Source: Brachionus manjavacas
Lineage: Eukaryota; Rotifera; Eurotatoria; Ploima; Brachionidae
Direction: 5' to 3'
Length of the DNA: 64,000 nt
NCBI GenBank assembly: GCA_019054805.1
Contig: JAHQIY010000006.1
Location: 6,510,001-6,574,000, forward strand
The notes under the pieces were generated by a model. The model was not told where the DNA came from, did not search any database, and worked only from the letters and a program-made list of their open reading frames with translations. A program made the translations under genes and the position numbers. Shown piece after piece: positions 46,331 through 56,511 of the stretch (within the stretch, counting starts at the first letter, position 1; every line of letters begins with the position of its first letter).

Positions 46331-47164
46331 AAGCCTGGCTAAAACATCAGTTTTATTTAAGTTAAATGATTCAATAGAAAAGACGCAGTGTTTCTCCAAT
46401 AGAACCATGTCGGTTTTTTAGGGTGAATGGCATCATTTAGTATTTCCTGGGATCCTAAATTCATGATTTAATTAAAGTATTGTATGAAATGACTATAACA
46501 ATAGATGCAAAAGAATCATGAGCACAAACTTCAAAATTATGTTTGCAACAATTAAAATTTTATAAACCGATAATTTTAAATTTCAAAATCAATGAAAAAA
46601 TGAATAGAAAATCCAATAAAAAAATTAAATTTGAAAAAAAATTGCGATTTGTAATCTATTTTTTGTTTTTTTTAAACAATTTATTGATGAAAATTTTTGT
46701 TTTAATTAGATTTAGAATGGCTCTTTAAAATATTTGATTTTTTAAATAAAATTTTAAGAAGGCTAAATTAATTTTTTTGCATATTTTTAATTGAAATTTA
46801 AATGATATACATCTATTGACTGAAGCAAGGCTTACAAAAGAGAAAATTAAAAAAATTACCGGTTAATTTTTCATTGACCAAATAAAGATTTTCTTTCAAT
46901 TTTTTTGAGTCACTTTTTATAGAGATAATGTTACTAGCTCTGCTAAATTTGTTAATTTATAGACCAAAAAAAATTCAAAATTTGTTAATTTTTGTCTTAA
47001 ATTGTTATTTTGTGACTAATTTATTTAATATAAAAGTAACTAGTATATTTTTGTTAATTTTTACCTAAATTTGTCATTTTTTGTATAAAAAATGAAATTA
47101 AAAAAACGCCAATTATTTTTATGTTTAGTCTTATTTAAAAAAAAAGCAAACAAAAAATCACTGC
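46331..47164. other. AT-rich, no feature recognised
   Basis: No gene, RNA or repeat with support. A 61-codon frame at 46,543-46,728 has Lys/Asn/Phe composition typical of chance frames here. Confidence 0.5.
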
Positions 47165-47401
47165 ATTACTAGAGCTTTTTTAGCTTTTGGAGGACTACCA
47201 GCCTTTTTTTTGAGCCAAAGGAACATTTTTGAACTTTAAAGGTATTTCCACTAGTTTCTGATGAGCTGCAACTGCAATCACATGGTTAAACATATAATTT
47301 TTTTGAAAAAATCTACATATACATTTACTATTTACCCAATTTTCTCGAACTAGAGAAACTTTGCTTATAATCATATAGCGTACGGCTACATCAAAATCCA
47401 A
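47165..47401 (-). pseudogene. SWIM-domain remnant of a MULE-like transposase
   Basis: The minus-strand frame contains CICRFFQKNYMFNHVIAVAA, matching the CxC...(C/F)xH spacing of a SWIM zinc finger with the third Cys replaced by Phe. A frameshift in an A-run is followed by GSPPKAKKALVMQ, a basic tail like the (R/K)GRPxKxxKAL segment that ends many SWIM-containing MULE or FLYWCH-associated proteins. The MULE assignment is inference; the SWIM pattern is seen. Confidence 0.5.
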
Positions 47402-48079
47402 ATTCTTGAAATATGTATAGTTGCCATAAAGGAATTTTTTTTGATAAAAATTAATTTGTATTTTGTGGTCTTTTGTAGAATAAAGTCATTTCCATTTTTT
47501 TGAAATTTTTGGTCAGATTAAAAATATTTATTCAAATTTTAAATAGTTTTGGTTGAAATTAAACAATGTGAAACAAAAAAAAAAATTAGACATAAACTAA
47601 CAAATTTAGTCACAAAATTAACAAAACAAAACTCACCCATATAAACCAATCGGTTAACCTAATTGTCCCATTTTTTAGTAGGATAGCCGGGATTTCACCC
47701 GATTGCCCCGAAAATTTAAGTTTTTTATAAATATTTCTCTTTTTATATTCAAAAGGAATAAAAAATTAATTTCATCAATAAATTTTTTATAATCGATATG
47801 GATTTAACTCCTTTACAATTAATTTTTTCCAAATTTTTAAAAATAACTTTTGAATAAATAAAACTGAGATTTAATTTTTGATAGATTAATCTATTTAAAA
47901 AAAAAATCATTGACAAAATCCGAGAACAAGAATATTTCGCATAATAGACCATGCTATACCCAGTTACTAACTGACTTTATCATACTAACTATACTAACTG
48001 GTTATACCCAGTTTTTCAATTTAATTGAAAAACGATTATGATAAACAAATTACTTAAGTTTTTTATTTAATTTTTTTTT

Positions 48080-48140
48080 CATATATTTTTATGCTGAAGG
48101 AGCATTAGCTTAAACAAATAAATAAATAAATTATTTAAAA
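48080..48140 (+). repeat. LINE/SINE-like 3' end with AAAT tail, type A
   Basis: CTGAAGGAGCATTAGCTTAAACAAATAAATAAATAAAT: a short conserved end followed by an (AAAT)n tail. It matches inverted copies near 53,262-53,306 and 56,965-57,005. Confidence 0.45.
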
Positions 48141-48304
48141 GTTAAAAATGAATTTTCAATATTTTTTTAAAATTTCTAAATAAAGATTAAACTCATTCAA
48201 GATTTACTTTAGAGTTTAATTTCAATTATAAAGATATGAAATTAAAATTGCAGAGAATAATTTCTCAAAAAATAAAATTTACTTAAATCCCAGATTTAAC
48301 AAAA

Positions 48305-48565
48305 TTAATACGATATTTTGGGGCACACGGCATAAATTGTCGCGCCATTATTGTAACCTTCTAAAAATCGTCTAATTAATTTTTTTGAAAGCTCAGAACC
48401 AAAATACTTTTCTCTTGCTTCGGTTAAAAGCTCCATCATTCTTGGAAATGTCTGATTTGTTCTTGCTCTAATTTGCTGTTTTAAGAGGTTACAATAATGG
48501 TGCGACATACGGTCAAGCCCTAACAGCATATTTTTCAGGAAAATAGAAAAAAAGTAGTTGAGCAC
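48305..48565 (-). pseudogene. Possible MULE transposase middle fragment
   Basis: An 86-codon minus-strand frame with GLDRMSHHYCNLLKQQIRAR and FPRMMELLTEAREKYF resembles the helical region between the catalytic core and the SWIM finger of MULE-type transposases. It lies upstream, in the right order and strand, of the SWIM remnant at 47,401, with about 900 bp of AT-rich DNA between. No catalytic residues are seen. Confidence 0.35.
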
Positions 48566-49239
48566 CTAAAAATATCGAATTCTTTAGTTTAATCTAAAAA
48601 TTCTAATAAAAGAATTAAAATTTGACAAATTTATTAAAAATCACATGATTTAAAGTGAGCTAAAAATTGATCCCTCGGAGGAGATACGATTTAAACCAGA
48701 AAAAACTTTTTTAGCCAACACACCCTTTTTTTTCTAAATTACATTAGCATGTAGAGAATTTTATGCTCTTTCAGAATATATATACTTTTTTAGTATATTT
48801 AAGTTTTATCTTTGAGATTTTGAGTCTTAAAGAACAACAACTTTTTAAAAGGTTTGCTATTTTTGGAACCCTGGGTTTAAAAAAAATTTTCTAGCCTTCC
48901 CCCCAAAAAAAAAAATTTTTATGGGGTTTTCGAGGGCGTAGATTACGAATTTTGAGTCAAAAATAAAGAATTCAGATAGCACTAAAGTTTTGAATTTCGT
49001 GAACTTAAAAACTTTTCAAATTTAATATTGATTTTTTTTATGTAAAATTAATTTTTTTATATGACTAAAAGAAATTTTTTTAAGAAAGTACTGTTTAATT
49101 TTAGACAAAAATAAAACTATTTAATAAAAAAATAAATATATTTATTTAATTTTTCTTTTTTTATATTTAGAATAAATTGATTTATAGGAAATTTATTTTT
49201 GTTTAAATGAGAAGTTTTTTTATTTAGTTTAATTATTAT

Positions 49240-49510
49240 CCCGAAAGTATTAAGTCATAAGCAAAAAGGAGAGAGAATTTTTTGCTTGGAAGATCAGCTT
49301 TTGGGGTTTAATACTGAGCCTTGTGGAACATCAACTCTAATTGGGAAAGTATTTGATGCGAAGTCATTAAATTTTACTTGACGACTTTTTCCTCGTTCAG
49401 AAATGTTTTATATTTTTGAAAAATTGACTTCTTGTTGATATAAATTCCATTTTAACACGGCTTCTATAGGATTTTATTACCCTGGCTGGCTTCAAAGACA
49501 CGTGAGTTTG
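49240..49510 (-). pseudogene. Non-LTR RT fossil (VPQGSVL box)
   Basis: The minus-strand reading includes KTFLNEERSRQVKFND, then FPIRVDVPQGSVLNP, the well-conserved box before the palm catalytic site of LINE-type RTs (usually GVPQGSVLSP). It is truncated before the YADD box by stops. The fragment is too short for a clade assignment. Confidence 0.6.
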
Positions 49511-51949
49511 TTTGTCTTACAAATTTTAATTTCTGTAGAATCAATGTTGAGTGCAGTCCTGCCAATTTAGTTGTTTTGCATTTTTTTTCAAAAAATTTCC
49601 AAAAGCCGAAAATAAAAAATTTGAAATTGATAATTCAATCGTGTCTACACAAACTGGACAATAAAAATATATTGATCGTTTCCTCTGTTCGTTTATCTGT
49701 GAAATTTATGTAATAATAAAAAATGAAAATAAACAATTTTTGACTTGATGATTATTTTAAATGATAACTAATTGACTAGCATGAGACTAGAAAATTTGAG
49801 CGATTAGCCTATGGTCAAATGGCACAACAATTTTCTTTCAATTTAAGTCTTATCTTGATCTTGTAAGGTGATAAATTTATTGTTTGTTTTTCTGTTTTAG
49901 AATGACAAACTATTGATACTTATTGAATTGTACCTGTTTGAGTATACAAGCTATTTCTTGTAGATAAGTTATCACCTTTTAGGAATCAATAAATTTTATC
50001 AATACTGTACAATCTAATTTGAATGAAAAAAAATGCAATAATCCTTCTGAGGTAGATTCGATCTAAACTATTATGCAACGCTGATTTAAAATACTGATAA
50101 AACTAAGTCCACCGGACTGGCTAGTTCGATGCTTGCCAATAATTTACTTGAATTCTACTCTAGAATAAAATAATAATTGATTACAGAATTTTATTTAATT
50201 AAACAAAAAAAAAAGAAGCAAGTAAATTTTGTTTTATTTAATGAGAAGAATTTTCTGCGGATTTTTCAAATACTCAAGTCAATCATCTATTGTTAAGTAG
50301 TTTAATGATGCTGGGCAGGATTGTAAAATTCCGAAAATCAGCAACTTAAGTCAAACACCAGCACATTTTTAAAATAAACCAGAGTTTAGAGAAAAAATTT
50401 TATTTTATTTTTTTGCTTAAAAACAGACAAACGGAATTTTTGAAATTTATTATAACTGCATCGGCACACTAAACACACAACAAAAAAAGAATAGAAATGA
50501 AAAAAGATAAATTTTTTCTAGGCACTTGAGATTACAATACTCTAGCTTTGCACGAGCACTCGGAGCTTTTAATCAATCCATTTGTTTACAGGCATGTTCT
50601 CGGCTATATTAACACTAAGTTCCGGTAATAAGTTTTCTAACACCAGATATGTCTAAATGGCTTGGATCTGTCTATTTCCAACCGGAATATTAATTATTCA
50701 TCGTCATCATAAATCACTGTAAATTGAACATTTTTTACAAATTGTGAACGACTCGCATTTGACACATTCATGGATCAAGTGCTCGCTTTTTTACGACTCT
50801 TGCAATAACTGTAAGCGGAGAAGGCGTAACGTTTGATTCAAATGTATTCCCATTTAAAGTTCATAGACAAATTCAAATAAAAATTAAATAAAATAAAAAA
50901 ATAGGTAAACTTTTTCGGATAATAGAATTTAAACAGATAGTTAAATTAATTTATGGATAAAAAAGGTGTTCTTACAAAAGAGTAGAATTTCTTTGATATT
51001 GTTTTATTTTGGCGCAAAATGAGAAGCAATTAGCTTTTATTTATGTCACGGTATATTAATTTAGGATAAGGGTGAACGGCAAACAATTTGAGAAGTTAAT
51101 TGTCGTACAGCTTTGTTTGTCACACACTTGTTCACAAATAACGAAGATGTGTTCGCATTTCTCATCAATCCATTCCAACATTATTAGCTGTTTTATTTGT
51201 AATAGAAAAAAAAATTTTTATTTCCTTTAAATTTATTTATTTATTTATTTATTTTTGAAAAATTTTAGTTTAGCCGGTTGGAATGAAGACTTAGTCCTTC
51301 CTTTCAGCTACTTTGATAAAATATTAAATTAGTTGAAATATTTTAAGTTCATGTGAACGGCAAAGCAAAAGACAATTTAAAATAATTAATAGTTTTATAT
51401 ATTGAATAGATTTTTTTTTAGGGGGGCACAATTTTTAGGAAGTTTTCAAGAGGCGACTCGAATCTTTTCAGGTCCGGCTATAATTCGAAAAAATCCTCTA
51501 AATTTTTGCTGAAATTTTTTTTTTTAAACGAATCATTAAAATATTATCCAGACCATTTTACAGCTAAGCCCAGAAACAACAACAACAAAATGGCTAGGGT
51601 TGGCCGTGCAGTCCAAATAAAGGATATTCAAAAAATTTTCAAAAGTGTTCACTTTTAAGCTGTAGAATTGCAGTTAAATAATTTTCGGTCCATCTTCTAG
51701 TTTATTTCCTGCAGCGTTAATTGTGGCACTTGCTTTTTTGACGTAGTTCAGACTAATGGCGCTATGGTCTAATGGTAAAATAGTCATTTTAACGAAACAC
51801 AAAAATAAAGTTTTTTTATTAATTTATAAATTCAACATAAAAAATAAAAAACGGTCAATTTTAAGAATTAATTTTCGATTAGTGCATGAAAATAAAAATT
51901 TAGTTTCTTCAATTTCTCCAAATTCTTCTCTGATTTTAATCTGAGCATT
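49511..51949. other. Intergenic with scattered repeat debris
   Basis: No gene supported. It contains the type B AAAT-tailed repeat (51,230-51,300), a GC-richer block at 50,550-50,870 with a Cys-rich minus-strand piece (HECVKCESFTICKKC, about 50,720-50,770), and a tRNA-A-box-like string near 51,767. None gives a full gene or RNA. Confidence 0.4.
51228..51302 (-). repeat. LINE/SINE-like 3' end with AAAT tail, type B
   Basis: On the minus strand: GCTGAAAGGAAGGACTAAGT followed within 50 nt by (AAAT)n. It is closely matched at 62,265-62,342 (minus), and a diverged version of the core is at 53,148-53,172. Confidence 0.5.
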
Positions 51950-52208
51950 GACTAATTTGCTTGTACTAAGGCTAATTGCAAGAGCATATCCAGACGCAAA
52001 TACTTACCGAGGCCTCCACAATATGTGTGCTACCTTGTTGTCGAAAAATCTGGAGTTGGAAGATACTCTTAGGAAGAACTCCAAAGCCGAGTAATGAAGT
52101 TGTGCAGTCTGTAAATGTTCTTTTAAACAAAAATAAAGAAGTCAATACAAGTGGTATTTTATGTGAATTGTGTCTATTGCAATTAGCCTTAGTACAAGCA
52201 AATTAGTC
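51950..52208. mobile_element. 259-bp element with perfect 32-bp inverted ends
   Basis: The first 32 bp (51,950-51,981, starting GACTAATTTGCTTG) are repeated exactly as reverse complement at 52,177-52,208. The interior holds a 76-codon frame (51,976-52,206) that begins inside one arm and ends inside the other, so it is probably incidental. Perfect arms imply a recent element or a conserved hairpin. Confidence 0.65.
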
Positions 52209-52224
52209 TAGCTTAAAAACACGT

Positions 52225-52965
52225 CTTCACGTCACTTTTTGAAGAAAACAAACGTTGTCTCCTTATTTCTTAATGTCAGCGTTGTAACCCTTATTTGTTA
52301 TTACACTGCTAGTAATGGCAATAAGCCCGACATCAAAATTGTCTTTCCTTTTCCAAATCTTGTATCTTAAAAAAAGTCTTTATTTCTTTTGTTTTAGACT
52401 AGTATTGGGTTAACTAAGTGTAATTTTTTTTTGGTTGAGAATGGTTAATTAAAAGACTTGTCTTGGTTTAACTCTTTTATTTATTTTACCATAAAAATCA
52501 TTTATCATACTTGAGCATGTTTCACTAGTCCTTAACACAAATTAAGCGCTGAAAGGTAAAAACCTGCCGCAGGGGTCGCCTCTAATATTATCAAATCGGA
52601 AAAAATTTAAGTTTGAAATTACAGATCCGTCTTTAATGTTAAATGGTTAGTCTTTTTTTTTTAATAAAAAATTATTTTTAAATGCAACTAGAAGAAAATC
52701 GGATCAGTTTATTTTTATTGCGGTACTTCTCCAAAAAAAGAAAATTTCATCATCTAAGGATTTAACTCAAATAGAAAAACTTTTTGCTCTTCTTTTAAAA
52801 GAGAACAAAACAAATTTTTCGCTTTCTTTCAGGTACAAGATTTGAAAAGACAATTTTGGTCTCGGGCTTATTGCCATTACTAGCAGTGTAGGAACAAATA
52901 AATAATTTAAGAATAAAAGTGCTGAAATTAAGAAATAAGGAGACGTCGTAAAAAGAAGTGAATTT
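52225..52965. mobile_element. 740-bp fold-back element
   Basis: Arms of about 165 bp: 52,225-52,390 pairs imperfectly with 52,800-52,965 (shared blocks GTCTCCTTATTTCTTAA, ACTGCTAGTAATGGCAATAA and CAAAATTGTCTTT in opposite orientation). The loop is AT-rich and non-coding. It lies 16 bp from the 259-bp element, so this is a cluster of hairpin-forming insertions. Confidence 0.65.
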
Positions 52966-53261
52966 TTTGAATAAACATTTCATATCACATATTCTTTTAA
53001 ACTACCGTTCACAATCAAGCTGAACAAACTTGCAATTGAGATATTTTTTTCAAAAAAATGTGTTCCGTTTAGAAGATTCTCAAGTCATTTATTAATTTTT
53101 TTTTTTATTAAAATAGTTGGGCGAGCTCGGGCACTTCGGTATGGTGCTTAGACCTTCCGTTCAGCCCCATTTGAGACTATTCTGAGCTAATTTTCTAAAA
53201 AGCATTAGTTGAAAATCTTGGTTGATTTGTGGGTGATTTTGTCTTTTAATAGCAAATTTAT

Positions 53262-53310
53262 TTGTTTATCTGTACCGAGCTAATGCTCCTTTTTAATAAT
53301 AATAAATAAA
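53262..53310 (-). repeat. LINE/SINE-like 3' end with AAAT tail, type A
   Basis: The plus strand reads ATTTATTTGTTT then CTGTACCGAGCTAATGCTCC, i.e. the inverse of the type A end at 48,080 with its tail on the left. Confidence 0.45.
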
Positions 53311-53579
53311 AGAAAGTTGGCTCATCAAAGAATTTCTTCTATTCGAAAATTTTTTTTCTCAAAAAAAGTGACTCTGAAAAAAGAAATTTTTGCATTTTTT
53401 TAAATAAAAGAAAATTTTTGGTTCAAGTACTAGCAAGTCTTTTCTACGTGATGAAATAGAGAAAAATAAAAGGAAAAAAGGATAAATAAGCCATGAGTCA
53501 TGTAAAATATCTATTTTTGTGAATTTCTTTATTTAAGTTGATTTTTTGGAGCGATAAATTTTCGAACAGAAGAAGTTAA

Positions 53580-54024
53580 ATCATGTGGAGAGAGAGAGAG
53601 AGAGAGTTAAGGGCTTGGATTTTGTCGAGGAGTTTTGAGAATAGTTCTGAGTGATTTGAGAGATTTTTTTTAAGTTGTGAGATGATTGAAAATTTGTTTA
53701 GTGCATGAATGTGTGTGTGTGTGTGTTTGGCTGAGAGCTGGGTGTATGAAAGCAATTAGAAGAGCGTTAGTGTAAATCGGCGATTAAGGGATTAGCAGTC
53801 AGAAAAGAGAGCAGAAGAAGCGGGCGATCACATTCGATTGAAAATTTGTCAAAAGAAAAGTATGCGCTTTCAAGAGAGCAATTAATCAAAACAAATAGTT
53901 CTCGTTTTTTGGAGTTGTTCATTTGTGTGTGTTGCAGAGATAACAACAACAAAATAAAGAAAATTTGTTTAAAAATATTTTCTTTTGTTTTAAAAACGTT
54001 TGATTAATTAATTGCAATTTGGAG

Positions 54025-54059
<35 letters not shown>

Positions 54060-54540
54060 ATTAGGAAAAAAATTTCTACCATAATCATTAGAAAAAGTGT
54101 AATTACGATTGTTGGAGGCAAAGGCTTAGGCGCTTTTATTTTTCTAGCTTGCAATAAAATAATTTTTCTAATTGGTTTTTTATGAAGAAGAGAGCTCTGT
54201 TTTGCAAATTTTCTAAGTGAAACACGCCGCCGACTCAACCAAGATACCAAATAGTCAGATGAGTTGTGAATAGACAAAAACAAATTGTAATTGGAGTAAA
54301 TCTCTCTTCTAAATTACACTAGCTCACAACACACACACACCAATCATATAAACCCTCGGTTTATAAATTCTCTTATAAAAACATATCAAAACCAATAAAA
54401 TTATTTTTATTTTTAGTATTTTTCTCCACCACTCCAATCAAATGAACTTTTTTTCTCTCTTTATTTTCCAAAATAAAACCTAATCGTTTTGTTGTTGTTG
54501 TTGTTTAATTTTATTTGTTGAATTTGTGTTCAATTTAGAA
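53580..54540 (+). promoter_or_regulatory. Microsatellite-rich upstream region of Tbx20
   Basis: Holds (GA)n at about 53,589-53,606 and a longer (GA)n at about 54,020-54,055, (GT)n at about 53,710-53,725, (CA)n at about 54,328-54,340 and (GTT)n near 54,491. TATAAAAAC at about 54,374 could be a TATA box about 165 bp before the start codon. CAATTTAG at 54,531-54,538, directly before AAATG, could be the acceptor of a 5'-UTR intron. GA tracts may act as GAGA-type sites, but this is inference. Confidence 0.4.
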
Positions 54541-56511
54541 ATGATTCTGTCCGAAAAAGCATCTGCCTTTTTCATCGAAAACCTCATAGCGGACAAAAAG
54601 CCGACACGTAGCAGGAGCCAGTGCGGCGACCAGCACTACGACACCAACTGTTCGTCGTCGGACTCGTCGTTCAGCGTGGCCGAGTTCAGTAAGACAAACT
54701 TGGCGCCACACGACTGCGTATCGCCCATTTCAAGTAAGCCTTAAATTTTGTCCCATTGTTGACACGTTGCTATTGATCTATTGAACACTAGTGGAGGAAA
54801 GGACGTCGCCGAGCTTGAGCAAAAAACGCAAGCTGCAGGACGAGGACGAGCGGGCGCACAAGGCCAGGCCGGCCAAGTCCAACCAGTCTCAGCTGGAGGA
54901 CTCGGAGCCCAACTCGATAACAAAGGCCCGGGCCGAGACGTGCAACGGCGACCAAGAACTAAACGCCACCGAGTGCTTTCTGGAAACGGACGACTTGTGG
55001 AAAAAATTCCACCAGCTCGGCACCGAAATGATAATCACTAAATCGGGACGCAGAATGTTTCCGCCTCTGAGGGTCTCGTTCGGCAATGCCAAGCTAAATC
55101 AAAAGTACATTATCGCCATGGACATTGTGCCCACGGACAGCAAGCGGTACCGCTACGCCTACCACAGGTCGTCGTGGCTGGTCGCGGGCAAGGCCGACCC
55201 GCCTGTCCAATCAAGGCTTTTTGTGCATCCAGATGGCCCGTTCACTGGCGATTCTCTCTACAAACAAATTGTCTCCTTTGAAAAAGTCAAGCTCACCAAC
55301 AACGAAATGGACAAGAGTGGACATGTAATTTTTTTTCACTTTTTTTTTTTTACTTTTTTATTTTCAATTTTTTCAATTTTTTGTTCCATCAAATAAATTA
55401 TTTTTTTTTTTTTCCTAAATTTGTTCAGATTGTTCTCAATTCGATGCACAAGTATCAGCCACGGGTTCACTTGATCAAGAGGCCCGACGAGAGCAAGTTG
55501 GCACTCAGCAGTCTCAAGCTGCAGGTTAGCGCCGACCTCGACGCTTTTGAATACAAAACGTTCGTTTTCCCCGAGACTAGCTTCATAGCTGTCACAGCAT
55601 ACCAAAATCAACTGGTACTTTGCTCAAAATTTCTCGAATAAAATAAAAATTAACTTTTTTTTTCAATTTTTTTTCAACTCATAGATCACCAAGCTCAAAA
55701 TAGACTCGAACCCATTTGCCAAAGGCTTCAGAGACTCGTCACGACTGTCCGACCTGGAACGAGAGAGCATCGAACAAATGATCAAAGAGAATGGATCTCC
55801 CGCTCACACTTCACACGCCACATTATCAAACGGTACTTTTTTTCTCTTACTCTCTCTCTCTCTCTCTCTTACTAAAATAAAATTATTTTTTATTGCTTAT
55901 CTTTTCTCTCTCTTTCTCTAGATGGTGGCTATTGTAAAACAAGTCAAAAAATGTTCGGTGATTTGTCACCGATGGCGTCGATCATAGCCGCAGCTACGGC
56001 ACTGGCAGCCGCCGGCAAGCAAATGGCTCCCACTAGCTACAGCTACCAAGCTCATGCACAAAATGGCCTCTCGTCATTTCAGTCCGAGCAAATGGCAGCG
56101 ATTGCGGCCGCCTACAAATCTGTGTACAATCAATCCAGCAACACAATCAATCAGCCAAACTATCTGGCCAAATACATGTCTCTTTATTACAACAAGCCGA
56201 TTGAGTTCATACAGAGAATGGTGAGTGAGCAGGGCGAAGGCGGCAGTGGCATGTTCAATCAGGCAGCTAGCTTTTCGAGTATTCAGCTGAATCAAAAATT
56301 GGCCGCCATGAGGTACCATCCCTATGCCAAAAATGAGGCCCACGGCTTTGTCTTTTGTCCAAAAATTGTACACAAAAATTCAAGATCACCATCGCCGAAT
56401 GGATCGTGCGCAGAGAGGTCTTCGCCCATTGAACCGGTCCAGTCGCCCAACATAGACATCAACTCATCGGTTTCGACCAGTTCGTCTGCTTCGCCTGAAG
56501 AAGCAAACTGA
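54541..56511 (+). CDS. Tbx20: T-box transcription factor Tbx20 (midline/H15 type)
   Basis: Five exons join cleanly: 54,541-54,733, 54,792-55,324, 55,429-55,614, 55,685-55,832, 55,922-56,511 (549 residues; introns 58, 104, 70 and 89 nt, all GT-AG). The T-box DNA-binding domain spans about residues 133-325 and is Tbx20-like: [70 protein letters not shown] and [15 protein letters not shown]. The N-terminus has FFIENLI (residues 10-16), resembling the eh1 Groucho-binding motif, and a basic cluster KKRK near 75. The C-terminus is Ala- and Ser-rich without known domains. Tbx20 proteins act in the nucleus as activators or repressors in heart, neural and segment patterning. AATAAA at about 56,600 is the probable polyadenylation signal. 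Confidence 0.95.

Noticed and set aside
51760..51800. tRNA-like string (GGCGCTATGGTCTAATGGTAAAA)
   Set aside because: It resembles a D-arm/A-box, but no anticodon stem, T-arm or B box follows at the right distance.
53589..54055. GA/GT microsatellites as a CRISPR-like or tandem gene structure
   Set aside because: They are simple dinucleotide repeats; no spacers or conserved repeat units.
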